A stretch of DNA of 64,000 nucleotides from Methanobrevibacter sp. TLL-48-HuF1. Lineage in GTDB: Archaea; Methanobacteriota; Methanobacteria; Methanobacteriales; Methanobacteriaceae. How positions within the stretch are numbered: position 1 is the first letter of the stretch; each line of letters starts with the position of its first letter. This document shows positions 35,840 to 45,075 of this stretch, in pieces. Below the pieces are notes generated by a model. That model saw nothing but the letters and a program-made list of their open reading frames with translations, was not told the origin of the DNA and searched no databases. The position numbers were made by a program, and so were the translations under genes. The stretch covers positions 1,540,501-1,604,500 of the forward strand of contig NZ_CP081485.1 in the NCBI RefSeq assembly GCF_023617305.1. Direction: 5' to 3'.

Positions 35840-36167
35840 TTTTGTCTCCTTTAATTTTCAATTTGTACTTCAATTTTCAATTTTTGTACAATAATTGTAT
35901 AATATCAAGTTTCTTATACAGATTTAAATAGATTTTTCAAATTTTCATCAAATTTTCCTCCAATTTGTTCCCAATTTTCCTCCAATTCTTTAATAAAATT
36001 TTTGAACACTTATATCTTTTTTAAGCTATTTTTAAGAATTTTTTGTACACTTTGATGTAAATTTTAATTATTTTGTTAATTAGTTAATAACTTAATTATA
36101 ACTATTTTTTCAATGATTTAATCCGATTTGGCAATATTTATTAATTTTTAAAATCATAATAAAAATC
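35840..36167. promoter_or_regulatory. divergent regulatory region with operator-like repeats
   Basis: This 328-base gap separates the leftward regulator operon from rightward nob1. It holds two copies of AATTTTCAATTT(TT)GTAC at 35853-35868 and 35872-35889, and the perfect palindrome TACAATAATTGTA at 35887-35899. Two copies of AATTTTCCTCCAATT start at 35951 and 35973, exactly 22 bases (two helical turns) apart. Such spacing fits dimers of a DNA-binding protein. No reading frame of note was found. Confidence 0.5.
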
Positions 36168-36668
36168 ATGGAAATTTATTTTGTTTTAGATGCATCTGCT
36201 TTTATCAATGGTTTTGACTTGGAATCAGATAATAATTATACTGCTCCGGAGATTACTCAGGAAGTTAAAGATTTTGAGTCAAAATTAACATTGGATATGG
36301 CTATTAGAGATGGAAAATTAATTATTCGGGATGTTGATGAAAAATATATTGATGAGGTTAATGAAATTATATCAGAATCTGGTGATGTTCTACGTTTGTC
36401 TGCTCCAGATAAAAAATTAATAGCTTTAGCTTTAATGCTTAAAGACGAAGGTAAAAACATTAAAGTTATAAGTGATGATTACACTATACAGAATACTTTA
36501 AAAATTATTAATATTCCTTATTCCGGAATCCTAACTGAAGGGATTAAAGGTGTTTACAATTGGAAAAAGATTTGTGAAGGTTGTAAAAAAGAATTTGATG
36601 AGAATTATCCTTTTGATGATTGTGATGTTTGTGGGTCTAGAATATTTAAAAAAAGAATAAAATTATAA
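36168..36668 (+). CDS. nob1: Nob1-type endonuclease (PIN domain plus zinc ribbon)
   Basis: Nob1 trims the 3' end of 16S rRNA during small-subunit maturation. The 166-aa protein has an N-terminal PIN nuclease domain with the acidic residues YFVLDASAFINGF at residue 4, ALALMLKDE near residue 90 and VISDDYTIQN near residue 101. A C-terminal zinc ribbon follows (CEGCKKEF near residue 138, CDVCGSRIF near residue 154). This order and length match archaeal Nob1. The start ATG 36168 lacks a clear ribosome binding site and lies about 30 bases after AATATTTATTA, so a leaderless message is possible. It heads the strand-matched run that continues into DUF2117 and the marker genes. Confidence 0.88.
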   Translation: MEIYFVLDASAFINGFDLESDNNYTAPEITQEVKDFESKLTLDMAIRDGKLIIRDVDEKYIDEVNEIISESGDVLRLSAPDKKLIALALMLKDEGKNIKVISDDYTIQNTLKIINIPYSGILTEGIKGVYNWKKICEGCKKEFDENYPFDDCDVCGSRIFKKRIKL

Positions 36669-36679
36669 TTGGTGTTTTT

Positions 36680-37813
36680 ATGAAAATTGGTGTAGTAGTT
36701 CATGGACCTAATATTATTGATTCGAATTGGGCTTTAAAGTTAATTGATTTATTGTCTGGATATGGTGAGGTTTCAGCTAGATTAGGTGGAACTATGGGAA
36801 GAACTGCAGTTATTGACAAGTCTTTAGAAGATATCATTGACATATCTAAAAAATTAGTTCCAAGTGACTCTTTAAAATTATTTAATGATGCAAATGCGGA
36901 TGTTATATTTTTAATAAACTATGGAAAATCCAGAGTGACAGGCCAGGTTTTTGGTTATAAAGTTTATAATCATTATTTATTAAAAGTAGCTGAAAATAAC
37001 ATTCCACTAATTCAAATTGAAAGGCCAGGTGAAATTGATGGCAGTATAATCTCTTGGAATGGAGATAATAATGCTTTAATCAAAGATCTGTCTCAAAAAT
37101 TAGATTTGAATATTGTTACTCCTGAAGAAATTTATAATAATCATTTTAAGCAGGATAAAATAGATGATGGTAAAATTCAAAGAATTGTGCATGGTGTTAG
37201 TCCTGATGAGAATATAATGGTTAACAGTATGGTCATTGGTAAATCTAAGAGTGATAAAGTTACATTAATAGCTAAAGATGGTTATATTACAGATATTATT
37301 GGTGGAACTATAAAAGAGCATGGTGTTGAAAAATTAGGAAAAGTTGATTTGGAAAATGCTATTGTAAAAACGGGGCTTTTAAGAAAGTCTAAAGTAAAAC
37401 CCAGAGTTGTAGAAAAAAACAAATCAGCAGATATTTTTAAAATAGCTTTTTTAGACCATGCTGGAGAAGATGTTTATCAATTTAAAGATGCTGATTTGGT
37501 TGTTACGGTTGGAGATGATACTACATTAATAGCTTCTGATATTTTGTACAGATTTAATATTCCAATTATTGGCATTACTGATGGGGATTTGGATAAAGTT
37601 GTTGAAGATGGTTTCAAAGCTAAAAATTCCATAATATTTGAATTTGAAAGTGGAACTGATGATATTGTCGGTGAAAAAATACATGAATTGATTTTTAAAA
37701 ATGAAAAGATTTTAATCAGGCCTAGAAACTCTAAAAATATTGATGAAATTCATGGTGAAATCATTAAAATAACAAATCTTTTAAATTGTAAATATAATAT
37801 TATAACTATCTAA
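36680..37813 (+). CDS. DUF2117-family protein
   Basis: The 377-aa protein opens KIGVVVHGPNIIDSNWALKL and contains ARLGGTMGRTAVID near residue 35 and LIQIERPGEIDGSIISWN-like text near residue 112. I recognise it as the archaeal DUF2117 family, restricted mainly to methanogens. A second domain from about residue 250 has VTVGDDTTLIASDIL. No catalytic motif is obvious. GGTG, five T, ATG gives a textbook start. It lies 11 bases after nob1 and about 7-25 before marker 2, so it is transcribed with the methanogenesis marker cluster and may share its role. Confidence 0.65.
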   Translation: MKIGVVVHGPNIIDSNWALKLIDLLSGYGEVSARLGGTMGRTAVIDKSLEDIIDISKKLVPSDSLKLFNDANADVIFLINYGKSRVTGQVFGYKVYNHYLLKVAENNIPLIQIERPGEIDGSIISWNGDNNALIKDLSQKLDLNIVTPEEIYNNHFKQDKIDDGKIQRIVHGVSPDENIMVNSMVIGKSKSDKVTLIAKDGYITDIIGGTIKEHGVEKLGKVDLENAIVKTGLLRKSKVKPRVVEKNKSADIFKIAFLDHAGEDVYQFKDADLVVTVGDDTTLIASDILYRFNIPIIGITDGDLDKVVEDGFKAKNSIIFEFESGTDDIVGEKIHELIFKNEKILIRPRNSKNIDEIHGEIIKITNLLNCKYNIITI

Positions 37814-37837
37814 AAAAGAATGAGGGAAGGTGTTTTT

Positions 37838-38824
37838 ATTTCAGATTTTAAAAACCTTGTAAAGGCAATTCAGGAATTTGAAGGAGTAACTCGTAAAGCT
37901 TCTATTGATACTGTAACATCTCTTTTAACTGAATCTTATAATGTTTCAGGTGATGTTGTAATTGATATTGGTGATGATGCTTCAGCTATTGATATTGGAA
38001 ATAATCAAGTAGTTTTAGTAGCTGCAGATGGTATATGGGGTCAAATAATGAATGTTAACCCATATTGGGCAGGTTATTGTTCTGTTCTTGTTAATGTAAA
38101 TGATATTGCAGCTATGGGTGGAAAACCATTGGCTATGGTTAATATAATGTCAATAAAACATGATGAAATTTATGAAGAATTATTGGCAGGTATTAAAGAT
38201 GGTTGTTTGAAGTTTGGTGTACCTATGGTTGGAGGTCATCTACATCCTGATGGTGAAGTTGATTCTTTGGGAGTAGCTATTGTGGGAATTGCAAAGAAAG
38301 ATAAATTAATCACTAGTTTTGGGGCAGAAGTAGGTGATAAAATCATTGTTGCTATTGATTTAGATGGTAAACCTCATGAAATGTTTGCACTAAATTGGGA
38401 TACTACATATGATAAGGACAAACAATTAGTTCAAGATCAAATTACAGCAGTTCAATATTTAGCTGAAAAAGATTATATTAAATCTGGAAAAGATATCAGT
38501 AACCCTGGTATTTTAGGAACTTTGGAAATGTTACTTGAAACATCTGTTAAAGGAGCAATAGTAAATTTAATGGATATTCCAAGAAATAAAAATATTGAAT
38601 GGGAAAATTGGTTAAAATCATATCCTGGTTCTGGTTTTGTATTTACTGCTGATGAGGAAAATTGTGATTTTATTAAAGAGTATTTGAAGGATTATTCTAT
38701 TGAAGCTAATGTTGTTGGCGAAATTACTGGTGACTGTTCCTTGTATTTAGTTAATGGTGATGGTGAAAAATTGGAAGTTTTTAATCAAAAAACAAATCCA
38801 GTTTTCAAGTTTAAAAAAGAGTAA
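37838..38824 (+). CDS. mmp2: methanogenesis marker protein 2 (AIR synthase/selenophosphate synthetase-like)
   Basis: This protein belongs to the AIR-synthase-related superfamily of ATP-using enzymes and is one of the marker proteins found in essentially all methanogens. Signatures are IDIGDDASAIDIG near residue 45, VNVNDIAAMGGKPLAMVNI near residue 87 and GVPMVGGHLHPDG near residue 127 (conserved ATP-site residues). Homologues, as I recall, begin close to FKNLVKAIQEFEGVTRK. AAGGTG then five T puts ATT at 37838 in the start position. It is the same leader as DUF2117 upstream except that ATG there is ATT here. The alternative start is ATG 37820, in frame but without a ribosome binding site. Its exact reaction is unknown. 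Confidence 0.88.
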   Translation: MSDFKNLVKAIQEFEGVTRKASIDTVTSLLTESYNVSGDVVIDIGDDASAIDIGNNQVVLVAADGIWGQIMNVNPYWAGYCSVLVNVNDIAAMGGKPLAMVNIMSIKHDEIYEELLAGIKDGCLKFGVPMVGGHLHPDGEVDSLGVAIVGIAKKDKLITSFGAEVGDKIIVAIDLDGKPHEMFALNWDTTYDKDKQLVQDQITAVQYLAEKDYIKSGKDISNPGILGTLEMLLETSVKGAIVNLMDIPRNKNIEWENWLKSYPGSGFVFTADEENCDFIKEYLKDYSIEANVVGEITGDCSLYLVNGDGEKLEVFNQKTNPVFKFKKE

Positions 38825-38883
38825 TTATTTTTATAAGCTTTAAAATTTATATATTAATTAAAAAATTCTTTTTGGGAGATTAT

Positions 38884-40425
38884 ATGTTAATAAAAATTAA
38901 TGGAAAAGAAATGAATGTGGCAGAAGGTTCTACAATTCAGGATGTTATTGATGAATCTAATGCTCCATACACTCCCGGCAGTATTATCTGTTTAATTAAG
39001 GGTAAAAAAGAGCTTGAAAAAAATGTTAGCAAGTTTAGAATTAAAACAACACAAGGATCTGTTATTTTAGAACTTCTTGATACTAAAGAAGCACAGCCTT
39101 TAGTTGATGTCTGGAAAAAACAGTATAAAGATTTTGAAAACTTATCTGTTAGATGGTCAACTTCAAATGAAGTAGCTATTGGTCCTGTTGTCACTGATTT
39201 GAAACCTACTTCTGATGAATATAAATATTATGAGGGGGATGTTGTTTTAAGTTTATCTAGTTTTAGTAATGAGTCAACACATTTAATTCTTATTAAGGAA
39301 AACACCACTAATGTTTACAGTGTTCCTCCATTTAATAAAGGAATATTTGCAAAGGTAATTGGTGGTAAAAAAACTTTAAACTTACTAACAGATGATGATG
39401 AAGTAAAAGCTATTGAGCCTATTATTGAAAGAAGTACAACTACAGATTCATCTGCTGTATCTGATTTAGACACTGTTTTAAAAGAGGGCAATGAATTATT
39501 TACTTATGTTTCACTGGAAGTGGATAATAATTCTCCAGTTTCTGTTGAGCATCTGTTTTCAATTATTAAAGACGGCAGAATTAAAGTTGATTTTGAATCA
39601 GAATCATTTTTAGGATTTTATGATTTGAAAGGGATAGATAAACCTAAAGAAAATGTTGCTTCCAGAACAAGAGGAAGCATAACTGTTAGAAACAGTGGTG
39701 TAGGTGTTGGAAAATTATATATTTATAGGGAAAGTAGAGTTTTAAGTCCAAATCACACCAATGTAGGTAAAATCATAAATGGTATGGAAATTATTGATAT
39801 AGCTAAAAAAGGAGAGTTTATAACTGTTAAATCTAATCAGGATAGACTGATGTTACTTGGTCATAATCAAAATGAAATTGATGAAAAATTAGCTAGTTTA
39901 AATATTGAACATGTTAAAGAGGGAGTGACTGGGGAAGATGCTTTAATTGTAGAGCAAACTCCAAAATACACGATTGATATTTTAAATGAAGGAAAAGTAA
40001 CAACCAAATCCATTCATAAAGATGATTTATGTGAAATTGACTTTACTGAAAATGCTTCAAGAACTGTAAAATACTTTAAATTAGTGTCAGGTCTTTTAGA
40101 AGAGCCAATTGGTAAAATTAAAGTTCATTTTTCAGTACCTGGGATGCATATATTAATATTTGAAGGAGATTCAAATATTTCAAAAGGACTTGTTCCAGAA
40201 AATACTCCTGAAAATATTGTAAAAGCATGTGAAATTGGTGTAACTAATATGTCTGCAAAAAATGTTGGTTTAATTGGAGTAAGATTTGAAGATAATAAGG
40301 AATTTGGGCCAACTGCAGAATCATTTAGTTCAACTAACATTGTTGGTAATGTTGTTTCTGATTATTCCAAACTTGAAAAATTTAAAGATGGAGAGATAGT
40401 TTATGTTAAGGAATTTAACGATTAG
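38884..40425 (+). CDS. mmp3: methanogenesis marker protein 3
   Basis: The 513-aa protein is the marker 3 family (UPF0288). It begins with a ubiquitin-like segment, [20 protein letters not shown]. Two related central regions follow, and a cyclophilin-like part contains [20 protein letters not shown] near residue 262. Marker 3 has been found in the ATP-driven activation complex of methyl-coenzyme M reductase, as I recall the structural literature. ATG 38884 follows TTGGGAGATTAT; the TTG at 38872 would overlap that ribosome binding site. Its last 23 bases overlap the marker 6 gene, so translation is coupled. Confidence 0.87.
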   Translation: MLIKINGKEMNVAEGSTIQDVIDESNAPYTPGSIICLIKGKKELEKNVSKFRIKTTQGSVILELLDTKEAQPLVDVWKKQYKDFENLSVRWSTSNEVAIGPVVTDLKPTSDEYKYYEGDVVLSLSSFSNESTHLILIKENTTNVYSVPPFNKGIFAKVIGGKKTLNLLTDDDEVKAIEPIIERSTTTDSSAVSDLDTVLKEGNELFTYVSLEVDNNSPVSVEHLFSIIKDGRIKVDFESESFLGFYDLKGIDKPKENVASRTRGSITVRNSGVGVGKLYIYRESRVLSPNHTNVGKIINGMEIIDIAKKGEFITVKSNQDRLMLLGHNQNEIDEKLASLNIEHVKEGVTGEDALIVEQTPKYTIDILNEGKVTTKSIHKDDLCEIDFTENASRTVKYFKLVSGLLEEPIGKIKVHFSVPGMHILIFEGDSNISKGLVPENTPENIVKACEIGVTNMSAKNVGLIGVRFEDNKEFGPTAESFSSTNIVGNVVSDYSKLEKFKDGEIVYVKEFND

Positions 40426-40879
40426 TCCTGAATTGGATAAAGAAGATTGGGATCCTGATGTAATTACTCGTATGATTATAATTGCTCCTGGAGCTCATGT
40501 TAGTGAAAGTGAAATTGTTAATGAGTTACATATGCTTGATTTACCTCTTACAATAAAAAATACCTGTTATGGTTCTATGGTAAGTGGAAAAACAAAGGAT
40601 GTTTTTGAAGCGATTCGTGAAATAAGAAAATTGGATCCGAATCACATTTTCACAAAAGAGAGAGGTTTTGCTCCTGGGGATCCTAGAAGATGCAGGGGCC
40701 ACAGATTTGGACCAAGGGAAGGTTTCCACCAGATGGAAAATGAATACAGATTGCTTGGTGATGTGGCAGATGCTTTGGAAAATCCTCGTGATGTAAAAGT
40801 TGCGGTTGAAAAACCAATTGATGTTGATGAATTTAAAAAAATTATGAATGAATGTTTAGAAAATAATAATGATAGGTGA
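40403..40879 (+). CDS. mmp6: methanogenesis marker protein 6
   Basis: The 158-aa protein is recognised by [20 protein letters not shown] near residue 20, [10 protein letters not shown] near residue 52 and [20 protein letters not shown] near residue 85, all typical of the marker 6 family. No enzyme is assigned to it. The arginine/glycine-rich centre suggests binding to a phosphate or to a protein partner. It overlaps marker 3 by 23 bases and precedes marker 5 by six, deep within the marker operon. Confidence 0.87.
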   Translation: MLRNLTISPELDKEDWDPDVITRMIIIAPGAHVSESEIVNELHMLDLPLTIKNTCYGSMVSGKTKDVFEAIREIRKLDPNHIFTKERGFAPGDPRRCRGHRFGPREGFHQMENEYRLLGDVADALENPRDVKVAVEKPIDVDEFKKIMNECLENNNDR

Positions 40880-40885
40880 AAAAAC

Positions 40886-41329
40886 ATGGTGAAAGTAGCT
40901 ATTTATCCTCCAAATTCATTAATCTTAGCAGATTTAATTGAAAGGAAAGGTCACACTCCTTTAGTTCTTCAAAAACAAATAAGACAAAAAATTAAAGATC
41001 CTGAAATTGATTCTCCTCCTATGAATATTACTGAAGAAGACCCAATTAAAGGTCTTAAATATGCAGCTATTGAAGTTCCTTCAGGTGTTCGTGGAAGAAT
41101 GTCTATTATAGGTCCTTTAATAGATGAAGCTGAAGCAGCTATTTTAGTTGATGGTGCTCCATTTGGTTTTGGTTGTGTAGGTTGCGCTAGAACAAATGAA
41201 CTGTCCATATTCCTGCTTAGGCAAAGGGATATTCCTATACTTGAAGTTACATATCCAAAAAATAGGGATGGGACATTTTTAATGGTAAATCAAATTAATG
41301 AGTTTTTAGACTCTCTTAAGGAGGAATAA
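40886..41329 (+). CDS. mmp5: methanogenesis marker protein 5
   Basis: The 147-aa product matches the marker 5 family: [20 protein letters not shown] at residue 2, [19 protein letters not shown] near residue 54 and [16 protein letters not shown] near residue 92. Two cysteines in GCVGC might bind metal or take part in redox, but the function is unknown. AGGTGAAAAAAC supplies the ribosome binding site overlapping the end of marker 6. The gene is two bases before the marker 15 start. Confidence 0.87.
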   Translation: MVKVAIYPPNSLILADLIERKGHTPLVLQKQIRQKIKDPEIDSPPMNITEEDPIKGLKYAAIEVPSGVRGRMSIIGPLIDEAEAAILVDGAPFGFGCVGCARTNELSIFLLRQRDIPILEVTYPKNRDGTFLMVNQINEFLDSLKEE

Positions 41330-41331
41330 TA

Positions 41332-42573
41332 ATGGTTAAAATTGCTTTAGTTTCATGTGGAACTGAATATAGTGGAATTCAAAAGGAAATTGAAAAAGCA
41401 GCCAATACTTTTGGTGCAGAAATTATTCTTCCGGAAATTGATTTGGATTATATTGATGAATCTTATGCCAAATTTGGATTTTCTGCTCAAAGTTCAAGTT
41501 TAAAGTTAATGATTGCAAGAGCGATGGCAATTGTTGAAGGAAGATGTAAACCTGATGCAGTATTCATCGCTTCTTGTTTTAGATGTGCAGAAGGAGCTCT
41601 TGTAAGAAATGCAGTGCGTAAATTCCTGCAGGATAATACTCGTATTCCTGTAGTTACATATTCATTTACAGAAAGAACAAAAGCAGATGAATTATTTATT
41701 CGTATGGAAGCATTAGCTACTACTGTAACCCGTAGAAGTATTCTTGCTCGTGAAAAACAGGAAGGTCTTACATTAGGTATTGATTCTGGTTCAACAACTA
41801 CAAAAGTTGTAGCTATGGAAAATAATAAAGTTATAGGTACTGGCTGGACAGAAACAAAAGATATTATGGGTTCTGTTTATAAAGGTGTTGAAGAAGCTTT
41901 TGCTGATACTGAATATACAATTGATGATGTTGATGGAATTGGTACAACTGGTTATGGTCGTATTAATATTGGTAAACAATTAAATGCAGAATTAGTTCAG
42001 GAAGAGTTGTCTGTTAATGCAAAAGGTGCAGTATATTTAGCTGATCATCAAAAAGGGGAAGCTACTGTATTGGATATTGGGGGTATGGATAACAAAGTAA
42101 TCACTGTTAATGATGGTATTCCTGATAACTTTACTATGGGGGGAATCTGTGCAGGAGCATCTGGAAGATTTTTAGATATGGCTTCCCGTCGTTTAGATGT
42201 TTCTATTGAAGAATTAGGACCTCTTGCTTTACAAGGGGATTACAGAAAAGCATTACTTAACAGTTACTGTATTGTTTTCGGTATTCAGGATTTAGTTACT
42301 ACTCTTGCAGCAGGTGGTTCCAAAGCTGATGCTGCTGCCGCAACCTGTCATTCTGTAGCTGAACAAGTTTACGAACAGCAACTTCAGGAAATAGATTTAA
42401 GGGAACCTCTCATACAGGTAGGTGGAACATCATTAATTTCTGGACTTGTTGAAGCTGTTAGTGAAATGTTAGGTGGTATTGATGTTATTGTACCTCAATA
42501 TTCTCAACATATTGGAGCGGTAGGTGCTGCTCTTTTAGTATCTGGAATGGGTCATAGGCAAGATAATAAATAG
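41332..42573 (+). CDS. mmp15: methanogenesis marker protein 15 (BadF/HgdC-type ATPase)
   Basis: The 413-aa protein has an N-terminal half unique to marker 15 and a C-terminal ASKHA ATPase domain. That domain has [18 protein letters not shown] near residue 144, [10 protein letters not shown] near residue 246 and [16 protein letters not shown] near residue 266. It resembles activators of 2-hydroxyacyl-CoA dehydratases, which use ATP to push electrons to a low-potential site through a 4Fe-4S cluster between subunits. That analogy fits a role in raising the nickel cofactor of methyl-coenzyme M reductase to Ni(I), which is inference. Cys-rich [10 protein letters not shown] lies near residue 82. 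AAGGAGG precedes the start. Confidence 0.88.
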   Translation: MVKIALVSCGTEYSGIQKEIEKAANTFGAEIILPEIDLDYIDESYAKFGFSAQSSSLKLMIARAMAIVEGRCKPDAVFIASCFRCAEGALVRNAVRKFLQDNTRIPVVTYSFTERTKADELFIRMEALATTVTRRSILAREKQEGLTLGIDSGSTTTKVVAMENNKVIGTGWTETKDIMGSVYKGVEEAFADTEYTIDDVDGIGTTGYGRINIGKQLNAELVQEELSVNAKGAVYLADHQKGEATVLDIGGMDNKVITVNDGIPDNFTMGGICAGASGRFLDMASRRLDVSIEELGPLALQGDYRKALLNSYCIVFGIQDLVTTLAAGGSKADAAAATCHSVAEQVYEQQLQEIDLREPLIQVGGTSLISGLVEAVSEMLGGIDVIVPQYSQHIGAVGAALLVSGMGHRQDNK

Positions 42574-42588
42574 TCAAGAGTTGATTTG

Positions 42589-43149
42589 ATGTTAGTAGAA
42601 TGCTATGATGAAAAAGGCGCAGAAGTCTATGAAATGATTATTAAACAGATTTTTCAGGATTTGGTTCTTGGTCCTGCTGTTGAAGATTTAAAAGCTTTTG
42701 CTAACCCTGATGAAGCAGTTTTTATTTTAGCTATTAAAATGAAAAAGACTTCTGGTGTTATTAAATTTGGTGATGTGGCTAATTTCACTTATGATAAAAG
42801 CAATGATGTTACTAAAATATTTATTGAAAATGAAAATTATCTCCCAAATATTTTGAAGTTATTGTGGAGGAGATTTTCTAGAGATGAGCTTTATCAGCCG
42901 ACCAGGTATAATATTGATCTTGAAGGAAATCAAATGGATCTGGAAGATTTGGTTGTTGATGATCCTCATTCAAATCTTCAAAGAAGAATTTATGATGCAA
43001 TCTTTAGAATTTTGCCGGAAGGGTTTAAAATAATTAAAGATGTTTCTGTTGGGGATATTGTGGCTGTAATAGCTACTGATGAATTAATTAAAGATGATTG
43101 GATTGATAAAGCTAATGACTATATTGCAGAATTAAATAAAGGTTTATAG
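42589..43149 (+). CDS. mmp17: methanogenesis marker protein 17
   Basis: The 186-aa protein matches the marker 17 family, with YEMIIKQIFQDLVLGPAVED near residue 15, LKLLWRRFSRDELYQPTRYN near residue 87 and DDPHSNLQRRIYDAIFRILP near residue 120. Marker 17 has been reported, with markers 3 and 7 and McrC, in the activation complex of methyl-coenzyme M reductase. Markers 7 and McrC are not in this window. ATG 42589 is preferred over TTG 42586. It is the last marker gene before nifB, 62 bases away. Confidence 0.86.
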   Translation: MLVECYDEKGAEVYEMIIKQIFQDLVLGPAVEDLKAFANPDEAVFILAIKMKKTSGVIKFGDVANFTYDKSNDVTKIFIENENYLPNILKLLWRRFSRDELYQPTRYNIDLEGNQMDLEDLVVDDPHSNLQRRIYDAIFRILPEGFKIIKDVSVGDIVAVIATDELIKDDWIDKANDYIAELNKGL

Positions 43150-43211
43150 ATAACTTTATAATATAGTTCGATTATATACAAACATAATTACAAGTAGGGG
43201 AGTGATGTTAT

Positions 43212-44078
43212 ATGAATGAACATAATGGTTCTAGATTTGCACACATAACTAAAGCACATCCATGTTTTAATGAAAAAGTGCATGATAAAGTAGGTAGAGC
43301 TCATGTACCTGTAGCACCAAAATGTAATATTTATTGTAATTTCTGTACTAGGAATATAAATGATGAAGAAAATAGACCGGGGGTTACTAGCTGTATAATG
43401 AAACCAGATGATGCTATTAGTCATATTGATGATGTAACTGCAGAAGGACCAATTTCTGTAGTTGGTGTAGCTGGACCTGGAGATTCTCTGGCTAATGAGG
43501 AAACTTTTGAGTTTTTTGAAAAGCTAGGTAAAACTCATCCTGATTTAATAAAATGCATGAGTACTAATGGTCTTTTACTTCCTAAATATGCAGATAAATT
43601 GGCTGAACTTGGAGTAAATTCTGTTACTGTAACAATTAATGCAATTGATCCAGATATAGCAATGGATATTTACTCATTTATTAAATATGAAGGGAAAGTT
43701 TACAAAGGCTATGAAGCTGCTGAAATATTAATTAAAAATCAACTTGAAGGTGTTGAAAAAGCAGCTAAAAATGGCATGGTTGTTAAAGTTAATTCTGTTT
43801 TAATTCCAGGATTAAATGATGAACATATTGTTGAGATAGCTAAAGAAGTTAAAAAACGTGGAGCTTCTTTAATGAATGTTTTACCACTTATTCCATTAAA
43901 TAAAATGAAAATTTATAAACGTCCGGGATGTTCTATGATGGAAAAGGTTCGTGAAGAAGTTGAAGAAATTATTCCGGTATTTAGAGCATGTACCCAATGT
44001 AGGGCAGATGCTTATGGGATTCCTGGTAAAAAAAGTGAAGACCATCATTTAGGAATGACTCCTCAAAGTCATTACTAA
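43212..44078 (+). CDS. nifB: NifB, radical SAM Fe-S cluster (8Fe-9S-C) synthase, short archaeal form
   Basis: NifB fuses two 4Fe-4S clusters and inserts carbon and sulfur to make the 8Fe precursor of the nitrogenase cofactor. The 288-aa protein has the NifB-specific HPCFNEK at residues 16-22 (Cys18) and the radical SAM cysteines Cys38, Cys42 and Cys45 in PKCNIYCNFCTR. RPGVTSCIMKP near residue 56, GVAGPGDSLANEETF near residue 87 and the C-terminal ACTQCRADAYG near residue 262 are also NifB-like. The NifX-like C-terminal domain of bacterial NifB is absent, as in other methanogens. GGGAGTGAT precedes the ATG. No other nif gene is nearby. It directly follows six methanogenesis marker genes on the same strand. 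Confidence 0.88.
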   Translation: MNEHNGSRFAHITKAHPCFNEKVHDKVGRAHVPVAPKCNIYCNFCTRNINDEENRPGVTSCIMKPDDAISHIDDVTAEGPISVVGVAGPGDSLANEETFEFFEKLGKTHPDLIKCMSTNGLLLPKYADKLAELGVNSVTVTINAIDPDIAMDIYSFIKYEGKVYKGYEAAEILIKNQLEGVEKAAKNGMVVKVNSVLIPGLNDEHIVEIAKEVKKRGASLMNVLPLIPLNKMKIYKRPGCSMMEKVREEVEEIIPVFRACTQCRADAYGIPGKKSEDHHLGMTPQSHY

Positions 44079-44240
44079 TTTTTCTTTTTTTCAATTTTTT
44101 TTATTGTTTTTATTTATTTTTTCAGCAGTAATTGTGTAAAATAATAAATATTTAAAGAAATAAAAGTTATTATATAGCTTAGATTTTTTACTTAATTTAA
44201 GAATTTAAGATATGTTTAATAGATATTTTGGTGTTAAAAT

Positions 44241-45059
44241 ATGGATAAGAAAATTGGAATTATCGCTTGTATAATAGTCATACTCGCAATTGTTGGTGTG
44301 GCGGCATACTCTGGCGTATTTGATGGGGAAAGTAAAGTAGTTAACGATGATAAGACATTAGTTGTTGGATTTGATGCAGAATTTCCACCATATGGTTACA
44401 AAGATGACAATGGGGATTATGTAGGTTTTGATTTAGATTTAGCACAAGAAGTTTGTGATAGAAACAATTGGACTTTAGTTAAACAACCTATTGACTGGGA
44501 TGCTAAAGACAGTGAATTAGATTCAGGCAGTATTGATTGTATATGGAATGGATTTACCATGGATGGCAGAGAAGATCAATACACATGGTCTGACCCTTAC
44601 TTTGATAACAAACAGGTTATTGTTGTTAAAAATGGTTCAGGTATTAATTCTTTAAGTGACTTAAAAGGTAAAAATGTAGAAACTCAAAAAGATTCATCTG
44701 CATTAGCTGCACTTCAAGGAGATCAAAAATCATTGGCAGATACATTTGGAAACTTAGTTGAAGTAGCTGATTATAATACTGCATTTATGGATTTGGAATC
44801 TGGAGCTTGTGATGCTGTTGCAGTTGATATTGGTGTTGCACATTACCAATTAAATTCAAAAAATAACACTGATGATTTTGTAATATTGAATGACAATATA
44901 TCTTCAGAGCAGTATGGTATTGGATTTAAAGAAGGCAATACTGAATTGAGAGATCAAGTACAGTCTACTTTAGATGAAATGTTCAAAGACGGTACTGTTG
45001 ATAAAATTGCTGATAAATACAGTGAATATGATATTAAAGATTCTCTTATAAGAAAATAA
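44241..45059 (+). CDS. amino-acid-type ABC transporter, substrate-binding protein
   Basis: The 272-aa protein has an N-terminal membrane anchor or signal (IGIIACIIVILAIVGVAAYSG) without a lipobox cysteine. It is then the type of solute-binding domain used for polar amino acids: LVVGFDAEFPPYGYKDDNGD near residue 35, then FDLDLAQEVCDRNNW and VDIGVAHYQL near residue 195. ATP-driven uptake of glutamine, histidine, arginine or a similar compound is likely; the exact ligand is not clear. TATA-like ATTATATAG lies near 44170. GGTGTTAAA supplies the ribosome binding site. It leads the operon of three transporter genes. Confidence 0.88.
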   Translation: MDKKIGIIACIIVILAIVGVAAYSGVFDGESKVVNDDKTLVVGFDAEFPPYGYKDDNGDYVGFDLDLAQEVCDRNNWTLVKQPIDWDAKDSELDSGSIDCIWNGFTMDGREDQYTWSDPYFDNKQVIVVKNGSGINSLSDLKGKNVETQKDSSALAALQGDQKSLADTFGNLVEVADYNTAFMDLESGACDAVAVDIGVAHYQLNSKNNTDDFVILNDNISSEQYGIGFKEGNTELRDQVQSTLDEMFKDGTVDKIADKYSEYDIKDSLIRK

Positions 45060-45075
45060 GTCAGGCGAATAATAT

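Noticed and set aside
35930-35960. Minus-strand GGAGG followed by ATG AAA ATT TGA as a leader mini-gene of the regulator operon
   Set aside because: Three codons with a good ribosome binding site are striking, but the GGAGG word is part of a direct repeat spaced at two helical turns, which fits an operator better. No further support was seen.
43212-44078. A complete nitrogen-fixation cluster around nifB
   Set aside because: I looked on both sides for nifH, nifD, nifK, nifE and nifN motifs; the neighbours are marker 17 and an amino-acid-type ABC transporter.
44240-44320. Lipoprotein signal on the ABC substrate-binding protein
   Set aside because: There is a cysteine in the hydrophobic stretch (ACIIV), but it sits inside the core and not after a lipobox, so an uncleaved anchor or ordinary signal is more likely.
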